Part shown: one piece after another, positions 17,900 through 26,508 of the stretch
Position numbering within the stretch: position 1 is the stretch's first letter
Layout: each line of letters starts with the position of its first letter
DNA from: Paracoccus acridae
GTDB taxonomy: Bacteria; Pseudomonadota; Alphaproteobacteria; Rhodobacterales; Rhodobacteraceae
Direction: 5' to 3'
Assembly: GCF_014642735.1 (NCBI RefSeq)
Contig: NZ_BMIV01000005.1
Coordinates: forward strand, 62,001 to 126,000
Length of the DNA stretch: 64,000 nt
Notes under the pieces: model-generated
The model's database searches: none
Seen by the model: the letters and a program-made list of their open reading frames with translations, nothing else
Told to the model about the DNA's origin: nothing
Made by a program: the position numbers and the translations under genes

Positions 17900-19038
17900 G
17901 CCCAGGCCTCTGATTCGATGGCCTTGACGTCGATCCAGCCGCCCTGGTCGCAGGATGCCAGCACCGCATCGACGACGGCTGCGGTATGGACGGCTGCCGC
18001 AAAGTCCGGCCAGGCCGGGGTTTCTTCCGTGATGGCGCGGATGAATTCGGCCATTTCGACCACGATCATGTCGTTATAGCCGAAGCCATGGCCCGCGCCG
18101 ATGCAGAAGCGGCCATAATCGCCGTGACCGGGCGCGGCCAGGATCGTGCGGAATCCCTGCCGCCCCTTGCGGTCGGCGGCGTCATAGAATTGCAGTTCCG
18201 CCATCCGTTCCTGGTCGAACCGCACCGTGCCCCTGGTGCCCACGACCTCGTAGGTCAGGCCCATCTTGCGCCCCGCATGGATGCGGCTGGCCGCAATGCT
18301 GCCCGGAACGCCTGATGCAAAACGCATCAGGAACTGCGCCTGGTCGTCGTTTTCCACCGCAGCCATGCCGTCCCCTGCCGGGCGCTGCGCATGGACCGTC
18401 TGGCGCATCCCCACCACCTCGGCCACCGGGCCGACAAGGAAATGCGCCAGGTTGATCGCATGGCTGGCGATATCGCCAAGCGCGCCGGCCCGCCCGACAT
18501 GGGCCGCGACCTGCCGCCAGTCATGGGGCAGCGCCGGGTCCATCAGGTAATCCTCGACATGGGTGGCGCTGAAATGGATCACCTCGCCGATGTCTCCGCC
18601 CGCGATGATCTGATGCGCAAGCTGGGTCGCGGGGTTCTTGACATAGTTGAAGCCGGTCATGGTGACGCGTCCGCTGGCCTGCGCGGCCTTGGCCATCTGC
18701 GCGGCTTCGCGCGCGGTGCGGCCCAGGGGCTTTTCGCAGATCACATGCTTGCCCGCCTGCAGGGCCGCCACGGCCATGTCGGCGTGCAGGAAGGTGGGCG
18801 AGGCGATGGCGACCGCCTGCACGTCATCCGCCGCCAGCAGATCGCGCCAATCGCCCGTGCCGCGTTCAAAGCCGAAATCCCGCGCGCGACCCCGTGCCCC
18901 AGCCGCGTCCGATGTCGCGATGACGCGTTTCACCGCGCGATGCGGCATCTCGTACACGGTCGAGACCTGAGACAGCGCGATGGCATAGGCCTTGCCCATA
19001 TAGCCCGCGCCGATGACCCCAAAGCCGATGTCAGCCAT
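17896..19038 (-). CDS. Gfo/Idh/MocA family oxidoreductase (levoglucosan-dehydrogenase-like subgroup)
   Basis: A 380-residue protein with GVIGAGYMGKAYA at the N-terminus and CEKPLGRTAREA (EKP at 102-104). The C-terminal domain carries GALGDIASHAINLAHFLVG and a late GFRTILAAPGHGDYGRF / GHGFGYNDMIVVEMAEFI stretch. That late part and the length recall the levoglucosan dehydrogenase subgroup, which oxidizes C3 of an anhydro-sugar, but this comparison is from memory and not a search. A 18-bp palindrome (19096-19113) lies about 60 bp upstream. It is coupled to the dehydrogenase at 16901-17899. Confidence 0.8.
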   Translation of the reverse strand: MADIGFGVIGAGYMGKAYAIALSQVSTVYEMPHRAVKRVIATSDAAGARGRARDFGFERGTGDWRDLLAADDVQAVAIASPTFLHADMAVAALQAGKHVICEKPLGRTAREAAQMAKAAQASGRVTMTGFNYVKNPATQLAHQIIAGGDIGEVIHFSATHVEDYLMDPALPHDWRQVAAHVGRAGALGDIASHAINLAHFLVGPVAEVVGMRQTVHAQRPAGDGMAAVENDDQAQFLMRFASGVPGSIAASRIHAGRKMGLTYEVVGTRGTVRFDQERMAELQFYDAADRKGRQGFRTILAAPGHGDYGRFCIGAGHGFGYNDMIVVEMAEFIRAITEETPAWPDFAAAVHTAAVVDAVLASCDQGGWIDVKAIESEAWA

Positions 19039-19095
19039 GTTCCCTCCATCCTTGCCGCCACGCTAGACCCGTCGGGTCAGCGGACAAGCGCGGGG

Positions 19096-19113
19096 TTGAG
19101 GGGAAACCCTCAG
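19096..19113. promoter_or_regulatory. LacI-type operator, copy 1 (TTGAGGG-GAAA-CCCTCAG)
   Basis: A near-perfect palindrome that differs from the one at 20152-20169 at only two bases. It overlaps the stop codon of the LacI gene and lies upstream of the dehydrogenase pair on the minus strand. Confidence 0.65.
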
Positions 19114-20120
19114 ACGCTTTCGGGCATCAGGATCTGGATCTCGGTCGCGATGGACCCGGCCGCGCCCTCAAGCCGGCCGATCAGCCGGGCCATGGTTTCG
19201 GCGGCCAGCCGGGCCTCCAGCACGGGCCGCTGGTCGATGATCGCCTGCACCTTGCGGGCCTTCAGCATCAGGCGGCGTTCAGGGGTCTGTTCATGCGTGA
19301 CGATGGCGATGGGGCGGGTCTGGCGGATGGGCGTCAGCGCCGCGACCAGTTCCGAACAGCCCGTGGTGCACAGATAGATGCCGCGCAGGTCGGGGTTCGT
19401 GCGCGCCGCCCGCAGCGCCATGGCGGCTGCGGTCGCCTTGTCCTCGTGCGTTTCCAGGACATCCGCGACGCGCAGGGCGGGGTGGCGTTCCGCCAGCACG
19501 TCGATGAAGCCGCCGCTGCGCGCCCCGTGGCCGGGCATGTCGAAGCGGCCGATCAGCACCAGCGTGTCGCCCCCGCCCTGACCGACCAGATATCCCATCA
19601 GATCGCCCGCCACGCGGCCCGACTGGCGGTCGTCGGGACCGACAAAGGCCGCGCGGCCACGGGCGGGCACGTCGTCGGCCATGGTCACGACCGGGATGCG
19701 CGGGGGCAGCGCCTCCAGCGCCGCGACGATCTGGGGCGCGGCGGGAACGGTCAGGATCATCCCGTCCGCCCAGGCGGCGGCGCGGGCGATCTGGGCGGCG
19801 ATGCGGTCGGGCTGCGCCGGGTCGATCCGTTCGATCTGGAACAACAGGTTCAGGTCGCGGTGGATGGCGCGGGCCTGTTCGATGCCTTGGCGCAACTGGG
19901 CATGGAACGGGTTGGACGGCGGCTGGATCAGCACCGCGATGCGCTTGGCGGCCGTTGGCGTGACCCGCAGGCTGCGGTCCAGGCCCAAGCGGCGGGCGGC
20001 CGACAGGATCGCGGCTTCCTTGTCCGCGGACACCCCGCCCCGCCGGTTCACCACCCGGTCCACGGTGGCCAGCGACACCTCCGCCGCCTGCGCCACGTCC
20101 TCCAGCGTCACCTTTGCCAT
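19110..20120 (-). CDS. LacI family transcriptional regulator of the dehydrogenase/isomerase locus
   Basis: This 336-residue regulator has a LacI helix-turn-helix (TLEDVAQAAEVSLATVDRVVNRRGG, residues 5-29). A sensor domain follows (IAVLIQPPSNPFHAQLRQGIEQA, AFVGPDDRQSGRVAGDLMGYLVG, IYLCTTGCSELVAAL, IVTHEQTPERRLML). It lies at the centre of two divergent units, with matching 18-bp palindromes on both sides (19096-19113 and 20152-20169). The simplest reading is that it represses the 17896-19038 / 16901-17899 pair, the 20228-22344 pair, and itself. Confidence 0.9.
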   Translation of the reverse strand: MAKVTLEDVAQAAEVSLATVDRVVNRRGGVSADKEAAILSAARRLGLDRSLRVTPTAAKRIAVLIQPPSNPFHAQLRQGIEQARAIHRDLNLLFQIERIDPAQPDRIAAQIARAAAWADGMILTVPAAPQIVAALEALPPRIPVVTMADDVPARGRAAFVGPDDRQSGRVAGDLMGYLVGQGGGDTLVLIGRFDMPGHGARSGGFIDVLAERHPALRVADVLETHEDKATAAAMALRAARTNPDLRGIYLCTTGCSELVAALTPIRQTRPIAIVTHEQTPERRLMLKARKVQAIIDQRPVLEARLAAETMARLIGRLEGAAGSIATEIQILMPESV

Positions 20121-20151
20121 GATTTCCCCCTTCGGCGCGGACAGTGGTTGA

Positions 20152-20169
20152 TTGAGGGGAATCCCTCAA
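20152..20169. promoter_or_regulatory. LacI-type operator, copy 2 (TTGAGGG-GAAT-CCCTCAA)
   Basis: A perfect 7-bp inverted repeat around a 4-bp centre in the divergent gap between the LacI gene (start 20120) and the plus-strand isomerase gene (start 20228). It is well placed to control both. Confidence 0.7.
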
Positions 20170-20227
20170 GGCCGTTCTTCGCCTTGCATGCCTTGCGGGT
20201 TAATCCTGCCCGGACCGGAGGATACCC

Positions 20228-21175
20228 ATGACCATCACCATCACGACGGCGCCTTGTTGCTGGGGCGTGGACGATGTCTCGAGCCCGAACCTGCCCGACT
20301 GGCGGCTGGTGCTGAAGGAGGCTGCGGCGGCGGGTTACGGCGGGCTGGAACTGGGGCCATACGGATACATGCCGCTGGACGCGATGACGGTATCGGACGC
20401 CTTGCGCCGGCATGGGCTTTACGTCGTGGCGGGCACCATCTTCGACAACCTGGTGGACCCGGCCGGCCGCGAGGAACTGGAACGCCAGGCCCGCCGGATC
20501 TGCGCGGTGATCACGGCGCTGCCCAGGCCGCCCCTGGCACCGGGCCAGCGTTTCGCCGCGCCCTATCTGACGGTGATGGACTGGGGCCACGAGGCGCGCG
20601 ATTACGCCGCAGGCCATTCCGACCGCGCGCTGCGGCTGGACGATGCCGCCTGGGCGGGCATGGTCGCCAATATCCGCGCCATCGCCCGGATCGCGCGGGA
20701 CGAATACGGCGTCCGCGCCGTGATCCACCCCCATGCGGGCGGTCATGTCGAATTCGCGGACGAGATCGATCGCATCGCCCGCGACATCCCCGCGTCCGAG
20801 GCCGGGCTGTGCCTGGACACGGGCCACACCGCCTATGCCGGGATGGATCCCGTGGCGGTGCTGGACCGGTACTGGGACCGGCTGGATTACATCCACTTCA
20901 AGGACATCGACGCCGCGACATTCGCGGATGTGATGACCCGCCGCATCCGTTTCTTCGACGCCTGCGCCGAAGGCGTGATGTGTCCCATCGGCGACGGCTG
21001 CATCGACTATCCCGCGATCCTGTCGCTGCTGGAACGGCGCGGCTATGCCGGTTTCATCACCGTCGAACAGGAACGCGATCCCCGCAATGCCGGGGGATCG
21101 CTGGCCGATGTCGCGAAATCCCGCCGCTATCTGGAAACCGTGGGCTTTGCCCGAAGCAAGGAGACGACCCGATGA
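20228..21175 (+). CDS. Sugar phosphate isomerase/epimerase family protein (TIM barrel)
   Basis: A 315-residue TIM-barrel protein of the IolE/AP-endonuclease-2 superfamily. Visible parts are GYGGLELGPYGYMP, RAVIHPHAGGHVEFADEIDRI, AGLCLDTGHTAYAGMDP, DYIHFKDID and GFITVEQERDPRNA, giving the usual Glu/Asp/His metal site. GGAGG precedes the ATG at 20228. Its stop overlaps the start of the next dehydrogenase gene (ATGA). In such loci these barrels act on the keto sugar made by the partner dehydrogenase, as isomerase, dehydratase or eliminase. Which of these applies here cannot be read. Confidence 0.82.
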   Translation: MTITITTAPCCWGVDDVSSPNLPDWRLVLKEAAAAGYGGLELGPYGYMPLDAMTVSDALRRHGLYVVAGTIFDNLVDPAGREELERQARRICAVITALPRPPLAPGQRFAAPYLTVMDWGHEARDYAAGHSDRALRLDDAAWAGMVANIRAIARIARDEYGVRAVIHPHAGGHVEFADEIDRIARDIPASEAGLCLDTGHTAYAGMDPVAVLDRYWDRLDYIHFKDIDAATFADVMTRRIRFFDACAEGVMCPIGDGCIDYPAILSLLERRGYAGFITVEQERDPRNAGGSLADVAKSRRYLETVGFARSKETTR

Positions 21176-22344
21176 TCGACGGCACCCGCTTGACGAAGAC
21201 CGCGATCCGCTGGGGCATGGTGGGCGGCGGCAGGGGCAGCCAGATCGGCTATGTCCACCGGTCGGCCGCGATGCGCGACGGCTATTTCGACCTGAGGGCC
21301 GGGGCCTTCGACCTGGATCCCGAGCGGGGCCGGGCCTTCGGCGTTGACCTGGGGCTGGACCCGGATCGCTGCTATCCCGATTACCAGGCGATGTTCGCGG
21401 CCGAATCCGCGCGCCCCGACGGCATCCGCTGCGTGACCATCGCCACGCCGAACAACACCCATTACCCGATCACCAGGGCGGCGCTGCTGGCGGGCATCCA
21501 TGTCATCTGCGAAAAGCCTCTGACCTTCACCACCGCCGAGGCGCTTGACCTGCAGGCCATCGCCCGGGAACGCGGCCTGGTCGTTGGCGTCGCCTATGGC
21601 TATTCCGGCCACCAGATGATCGAGGAAGCGGCGCGTCTGGTCGCGGACGGCACCCTGGGCGAAATCCGCATCGTCACGATGCAGTTCGCCCATGGTTTCC
21701 ACAGCGCGCCGGTGGAACTGGACAGCCCCGCAACCCGCTGGCGCGTCGATCCGGCCTTTGCCGGTCCCAGCTATGTCCTGGGGGATCTGGCCACCCATCC
21801 GCTGTATCTCGCGCAGGTGATCTGCCCCGACCTGCGCATCCGGCGGCTTCTCTGCACCCGGCAAAGCTTTGTCGCATCCCGCGCCCCGCTGGAGGACAAC
21901 GCGACGGTGCTGATGGAATATGACGGGGGCGCGGTGGGGACGCTGTGGACATCCGCCGTCAATGCGGGCTCGATGCACGGCCAGAAGGTGCGGGTGACCG
22001 GATCCAAGGGGTCGGTCGAATGGTGGGACGAACACCCCAACCAGTTGCGGCTGGAAATCCAGGGCGAAGCCGCGCGCCTTCTGGACCGGGGGATGCCCTA
22101 TCTTCACGCGCAATCTCTGGGGGACGACCGCATCGGCGCGGGCCACCCCGAAGGGCTGTTCGAGGCCTGGGCGAACCTGCATTCGCGCTTTGCCCAGGCG
22201 ATCGAGGCGCATGAGGAAGGCGATCCCGCCCGCGCGGCCCACCTGCGCTATCCCGGCATCGGGGCCGGGGTCGAAGGCGTGCGCTGGGTGGAACATTGCG
22301 TCCGGTCCGCGGACGCGGGCGGTGTCTGGGTCGATTACGCCTGA
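21172..22344 (+). CDS. Gfo/Idh/MocA family oxidoreductase
   Basis: A 390-residue dehydrogenase. MVGGGRGSQIGYVHRSA (about 16-32) is the nucleotide loop of the longer Gfo/Idh subgroup, and CEKPLTFT (EKP at 114-116) holds the catalytic Lys. GYSGHQMIEEA, YVLGDLATHPLYLA and the C-terminal GHPEGLFEAWANLHSRFAQAI follow. The ATG at 21172 overlaps the upstream stop by 4 bases. It is the second gene of the plus-strand unit controlled by the palindrome at 20152-20169. The substrate is unknown. Together with the minus-strand pair, the locus has three related but clearly different dehydrogenases. Confidence 0.82.
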   Translation: MIDGTRLTKTAIRWGMVGGGRGSQIGYVHRSAAMRDGYFDLRAGAFDLDPERGRAFGVDLGLDPDRCYPDYQAMFAAESARPDGIRCVTIATPNNTHYPITRAALLAGIHVICEKPLTFTTAEALDLQAIARERGLVVGVAYGYSGHQMIEEAARLVADGTLGEIRIVTMQFAHGFHSAPVELDSPATRWRVDPAFAGPSYVLGDLATHPLYLAQVICPDLRIRRLLCTRQSFVASRAPLEDNATVLMEYDGGAVGTLWTSAVNAGSMHGQKVRVTGSKGSVEWWDEHPNQLRLEIQGEAARLLDRGMPYLHAQSLGDDRIGAGHPEGLFEAWANLHSRFAQAIEAHEEGDPARAAHLRYPGIGAGVEGVRWVEHCVRSADAGGVWVDYA

Positions 22345-22379
22345 CGGCCGGGGTTGCGCCCGGCCGACAGATGCGTGGT

Positions 22380-23426
22380 TCAGGCCATCGTGGCGATGTC
22401 CATGACGAAGCGGTACTTCACGTCGCCCTTCAGCATCCGTTCATAGGCATCCTCGATCTGGTCGGGGCGGATCATCTCGATCTCGGCGGTGATGCCGTGC
22501 CGGGCGCAGAAATCCAGCATCTCCTGGGTTTCGGGGATGCCGCCGATCAGCGATCCGGCCAGGCTGCGGCGGCGCATGATCAGGTTGAAGACATTGGGCG
22601 ACGGATGCGGGGTGGCGGGCGCGCCCACCAGCGTCATGGTCCCGTCGCGCTTCAGCAGCGCCAGGAAGGCGTCAAGGTCATGCGGGGCGGCGACGGTGTT
22701 CAGGATGAAGTCGAAGCTTTGGGCATGGGCCGCCATCTCCTCGGCGTTGCGGGACACGACGACCTCATGGGCGCCAAGCGCCCTGGCAGCCTCCACCTTG
22801 GCGGGAGAGGTGGTGAAGGCCACCACATGCGCGCCCATGGCATGGGCCAGCTTCACCCCCATGTGACCCAGGCCGCCGATGCCCACGATGCCGACCTTCT
22901 TGCCCGGACCCGCACCCCAGTGGCGCAGCGGCGAATAGGTGGTGATCCCCGCGCACAGCAGCGGCGCGACAGCGGCCAGCTGATCCTCGGGGTGGGTGAT
23001 GCGCAGGACAAAGCGTTCATGGACCACGATCGCCTGGGAATAGCCGCCCAGCGTATGGCCCGGCGCGTCAGCGGTCGGGCCGTTATAGGTGCCCACCATG
23101 CCGTCGCAGTAATTCTCCAGCCCTTCCTCGCAGTCGGGGCAATGCTGGCAGCTGTCCACGATACACCCGACGCCCACCAGGTCGCCCGGCTTGTGGCTGG
23201 TGACATGGGCGCCCACCTCGGTCACGCGGCCCACGATTTCATGCCCCGGAACGCAGGGATAAAGCGTACCAGCCCATTCGCTGCGCACCTGGTGCAGGTC
23301 GGAATGGCAGATGCCGCAATAGACGATCTGGATGCGCACGTCATGCGGACCGGTATCGCGCCGGGTGATGTCCATGGGGCGCAGGGGCTGGTCGGCGGCA
23401 GGGGTGCCGACGGCACGAATGGTCAT
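22380..23426 (-). CDS. NAD(P)-dependent zinc alcohol dehydrogenase (cinnamyl-alcohol dehydrogenase family)
   Basis: A 348-residue medium-chain dehydrogenase of the YahK/CAD type, likely reducing aldehydes in the cytosol. The catalytic zinc site is CGICHSD with GHEIVG (about residues 37-70). The structural zinc site is CQHCPDCEEGLENYC. The Rossmann fold has GIGGLGHMGVKLAHAMG with TTSPAKVEAARALGA, a loop typical of NADPH-using members. The length is normal. It converges with the plus-strand dehydrogenase before it and stands alone; the DNA upstream holds a decayed gene. Confidence 0.88.
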   Translation of the reverse strand: MTIRAVGTPAADQPLRPMDITRRDTGPHDVRIQIVYCGICHSDLHQVRSEWAGTLYPCVPGHEIVGRVTEVGAHVTSHKPGDLVGVGCIVDSCQHCPDCEEGLENYCDGMVGTYNGPTADAPGHTLGGYSQAIVVHERFVLRITHPEDQLAAVAPLLCAGITTYSPLRHWGAGPGKKVGIVGIGGLGHMGVKLAHAMGAHVVAFTTSPAKVEAARALGAHEVVVSRNAEEMAAHAQSFDFILNTVAAPHDLDAFLALLKRDGTMTLVGAPATPHPSPNVFNLIMRRRSLAGSLIGGIPETQEMLDFCARHGITAEIEMIRPDQIEDAYERMLKGDVKYRFVMDIATMA

Positions 23427-23468
23427 GGGATGTCCTTTCGGTTGTCATTGCAGGGGGTGGCACAACCT

Positions 23469-23623
23469 TCAGCGTGCCGATTTCGGCCACAGGGGCGCAA
23501 GGCGACGGCGCAAAGCCCGGCGAAATCGCCCATCCCGCCGCCGTTGCCGTCGCTGTCGCAGAACCGTTCGACATCGACGCCATGGATGACGGGGTTCTTC
23601 CACCATCCGTCCAGTTCCGTCAT
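23469..23623 (-). pseudogene. Remnant of an alpha-amylase / trehalose synthase family gene (5' end only)
   Basis: The minus strand from 23623 encodes about 37 residues like the start of trehalose-synthase-type alpha-amylases: a WWKN-V-I-GVDVE-F-DSDG pattern ending GDFAGL. Two extra residues interrupt the usual DGxGDF, and the next expected stretch (LRRRL...) is found in a shifted frame that stops at 23469. The remaining several hundred residues are absent, replaced by the alcohol dehydrogenase gene. The rest of the 312-bp gap 23427-23738 shows nothing else I recognise apart from the ribosome site of the next gene. Confidence 0.55.
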
Positions 23624-23738
23624 GTCGCCGTCCCGTTGATCCATGCGACAGCGCAAGCATCAAGGCCGATGGATTGTTCCCCAGGGAACTTCCCGCAGGG
23701 TCACGGGCTTCCCGCAGGAATGGATGAGGGGAACGGTC

Positions 23739-24698
23739 ATGGCGCGCATCGGATATCATGCCTCGCACGAACAATACGACCCGCGAACCCTGTGCGATCT
23801 GGCACGCCGTGCCGAGGCCGCGGGATTTGGCGCGATCAAGTGTTCCGACCATATCCAGCCCTGGAGCCCGCGTCAGGGCCATTCCGGCCATGCCTGGACC
23901 TGGCTGGGCGCGGCCATGGCCACCACCACCGTGCCCTTCGGCAATATCGCGGCGCCGGGATACCGATACCACCCGGCGGTGATGGCCCAGGCGGCGGCGA
24001 CGCTGGCGCAGATGTTTCCGGGGCGCTTCTGGGTGGCCCTTGGCACCGGAGAGGCCTTGAACGAGGCGATGACCGGCATGGTCTGGCCGGACAAGCCCGA
24101 ACGGAATGCGCGGCTGCGGGAATGTTTCGACGTGATGCACGCCCTGCTGCGCGGCGAGACCGTGACCCATCGCGGACGCGTGACCGCCATCGAGGCGCGC
24201 CTGTGGTCGCTGCCAGATGCGCCCCCGCCCCTGTTCGGCGCCGCAGCGACCGAGGACACGGCACGCTGGCTGGGCGGCTGGGCCGAGGGGCTGCTGACCC
24301 TTGGCGGCGATCCGGCCAATGTCGCCCGCGTCATCGCCGCCTTTCGCGAAGGCGGGGGCGAGGGCAAGCCCGTCCATGTCCAGCACACGATATCCTGGGC
24401 GGAGACCGAGGATCGCGCCATGGCCGATGCGCTGGACCAATGGGCGCCCGTCGCGATCGGAGGAGAGATCAACTGGGACATCCGGCGCCCGTCGGACTTC
24501 GACCTGCTGGGCCGGTTCGTGGGGCCGGAGCATATCGGCCGGTCGGTGCGCGTCTCGGCCGATCCGGGGCTGCATCGCGCCGATCTGCAGGCGATTGCGG
24601 ACCTGGGCGTGGACACGATCTTCGTCCACAATGTCGGACGCGATCAGCAGGCCTTCATCGACATGGCGGCGCGCGAATTGCTGGGCAGGGGCGATTAA
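23739..24698 (+). CDS. LLM class flavin-dependent oxidoreductase (TIGR03885-like)
   Basis: A 319-residue TIM-barrel flavoprotein of the luciferase-like monooxygenase group, similar to F420-dependent glucose-6-phosphate dehydrogenases. Segments include IGYHASHEQY at the start, FGAIKCSDHIQPW, FWVALGTGEALNE, the ERNARLRECFDVMHALLRGETV helix and PPPLFGAAATEDTARWLGGWAEGLLT. The ATG at 23739 has GAGGGGAA upstream and gives the normal N-terminus; the frame extends upstream but is not convincing. The flavin cofactor is FMN by family. It is divergent from the amylase remnant, and I recall this family next to trehalose-type enzymes in other genomes. The substrate is unknown. Confidence 0.8.
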   Translation: MARIGYHASHEQYDPRTLCDLARRAEAAGFGAIKCSDHIQPWSPRQGHSGHAWTWLGAAMATTTVPFGNIAAPGYRYHPAVMAQAAATLAQMFPGRFWVALGTGEALNEAMTGMVWPDKPERNARLRECFDVMHALLRGETVTHRGRVTAIEARLWSLPDAPPPLFGAAATEDTARWLGGWAEGLLTLGGDPANVARVIAAFREGGGEGKPVHVQHTISWAETEDRAMADALDQWAPVAIGGEINWDIRRPSDFDLLGRFVGPEHIGRSVRVSADPGLHRADLQAIADLGVDTIFVHNVGRDQQAFIDMAARELLGRGD

Positions 24699-24727
24699 GA
24701 TCGGCACATGGCAGGCTTGCGCCCCGC

Positions 24728-26386
24728 CTACAGCTTGTCCCGCCAGCGGTTCACCAGCGGATAGCGGCGGTCCAGCCAGAAGGCCTTGATCGAGATCCGG
24801 GGACCCGGCGCGGCCTGGTACCGCTTCCATTCGCTGCCATACAGCAGCCGTTCCACCTTTCTGACCGTATCGGCATCGAAGCCCTGTTCGACCAGATCGG
24901 CCAGCGACAGGTCCCTTTCAACAAGACCGTCCAGGATCGCGTCCAGGATTTCATAGGGGGGCAGCGAATCCTGGTCCACCTGGTCGGGGCGCAGTTCCGC
25001 CGACGGGGGCTTGGTGATGATGCGGGTGGGGATCACCTCTCCTGCCGGGCCCATCATCCAGTCGCGGTGATTGGCGTTGCGCCAGCGGCAGGTCTCGAAC
25101 ACGCGGGTCTTGTAGAGATCCTTGATCGGGTTGTAACCGCCCGCCATGTCGCCATAGATCGTGGCATAGCCCACGCCGACCTCGGACTTGTTGCCGGTGG
25201 TCAGCAGCATCTCGTTGAACTTGTTGGATATCGCCATCAGCATCAGGCCGCGCAGGCGGGACTGGATGTTTTCCTCGGTGATGTCGGGTTCGGTGCCCTT
25301 CATCAGATCCGCAAGGGCATCCGCCACGGCGTCGCGTGCCCCGTCGATGCGCACCGTGTCCAGCCGCGCGCCCAGCCGGTTCGCGCAATCGGCCGCGTCG
25401 TCCAGGCTGGTCTGGGACGTGTATTCGCTGGGCAGCATTACGCAATGGACGTTCTGCGGCCCGATGGCGTCGGCGGCGATGATCGCCACAAGCGCGGAAT
25501 CGATGCCGCCCGACATGCCCAGCACGACCTTGGAAAACCCGGACTTGCGCAGGTAATCGCGCAAGCCCAGCATCATGGCCTGGTAATCCTGTTCCCATTC
25601 GTCGGGCTGGGGCGCCATCAGCCCCGGCTCGGCCCGCCAGCCGTCGGGGGTCTGGGTGAAATCGACATGGGCCAGCATTTCCTGGAAGGGCGGCAGTTGC
25701 ACGACCTTGTGCCCGCCGGGGTTCAGCACGAAGCTTGCCCCGTCGTAAAGCTGGTCGTCCTGGCCGCCCACCATGTTGACATAGGCCAGCGGCAGCCCGG
25801 TCTCGACCACGCGGGCGACCATGTGGCCCATGCGCAGGTCCAGCTTGTTCCTGTGATAGGGCGATCCGTTGGGCACGATCATGATCTCGGCCCCGGTTTC
25901 GGCCAGGGTCTCGGCCACGTCGGGGGACCAGCTGTCCTCGCAGATGGGCGATCCGATCCGCGCGCCCGCGACGGGATAGGGGCCGCTGATCGGGCCGCTG
26001 TTGAACAGCCGCCATTCGTCGAACAACTGCTTGTGGGGCAGGCGGTGCTTCAGCACGCGGGCGATCATCTCGCCGTCCTTGAAGACCCAGAACGCGTTGT
26101 ACAGCTTTTCGCCGTCGCGCCACGGTCCGCCGATCCCCAGGGCCGGGCCGCCGGTGCAAAGGGCGGCAAGCTTCAGGATCTCCTCCTCGGCCTGGCGGCA
26201 GAAGGCGGGCTTCAGCACCAGATCCTGCGTCTGGTACCCGGTGATGAACATCTCGGGCAGGGCCAGCATGTCGGCGCCTGCGGCCTTCGCGGCCTCCCAT
26301 GCCTTGCGGGCCTTGTCGGCATTGCCTTGCAGATCGCCCACCGTGGCGTTCAACTGGCCGATGGTCAGGCGGAAACGGTTGGTCAT
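24728..26386 (-). CDS. nadE: Glutamine-hydrolysing NAD+ synthase
   Basis: NadE (552 residues) makes NAD+ from deamido-NAD+ with ammonia taken from glutamine. The N-terminal nitrilase-like glutaminase domain has the triad Glu (LALPEMFITGY), Lys (VLKHRLPHKQLFDE) and Cys (GSPICEDSWSPD). The C-terminal synthetase domain has the ATP-pyrophosphatase loop MSGGIDSAL and TTGNKSEVGVGYATIYGD. Length and order are standard for the two-domain enzyme. Two adjacent ATG codons exist (26389 and 26386); the second has better spacing from AGGGG. It is divergent from the MORN gene. Confidence 0.95.
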   Translation of the reverse strand: MTNRFRLTIGQLNATVGDLQGNADKARKAWEAAKAAGADMLALPEMFITGYQTQDLVLKPAFCRQAEEEILKLAALCTGGPALGIGGPWRDGEKLYNAFWVFKDGEMIARVLKHRLPHKQLFDEWRLFNSGPISGPYPVAGARIGSPICEDSWSPDVAETLAETGAEIMIVPNGSPYHRNKLDLRMGHMVARVVETGLPLAYVNMVGGQDDQLYDGASFVLNPGGHKVVQLPPFQEMLAHVDFTQTPDGWRAEPGLMAPQPDEWEQDYQAMMLGLRDYLRKSGFSKVVLGMSGGIDSALVAIIAADAIGPQNVHCVMLPSEYTSQTSLDDAADCANRLGARLDTVRIDGARDAVADALADLMKGTEPDITEENIQSRLRGLMLMAISNKFNEMLLTTGNKSEVGVGYATIYGDMAGGYNPIKDLYKTRVFETCRWRNANHRDWMMGPAGEVIPTRIITKPPSAELRPDQVDQDSLPPYEILDAILDGLVERDLSLADLVEQGFDADTVRKVERLLYGSEWKRYQAAPGPRISIKAFWLDRRYPLVNRWRDKL

Positions 26387-26508
26387 CATGCAGCCCCTGT
26401 TCTCTCGATGCCGTGATAGGCGATGACATGGATAAGGAAAAGTCGGGCTTTGCGCAGCGGGTTCCGCTGCGATAGACCATGGGGCAAAGGACGAAGGGCG
26501 GACGGACG

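Noticed and set aside
23474..26416. A 980-codon plus-strand frame across the LLM and nadE genes
   Set aside because: It overlaps LLM in a different frame and nadE in antisense; composition is that of a shadow frame.
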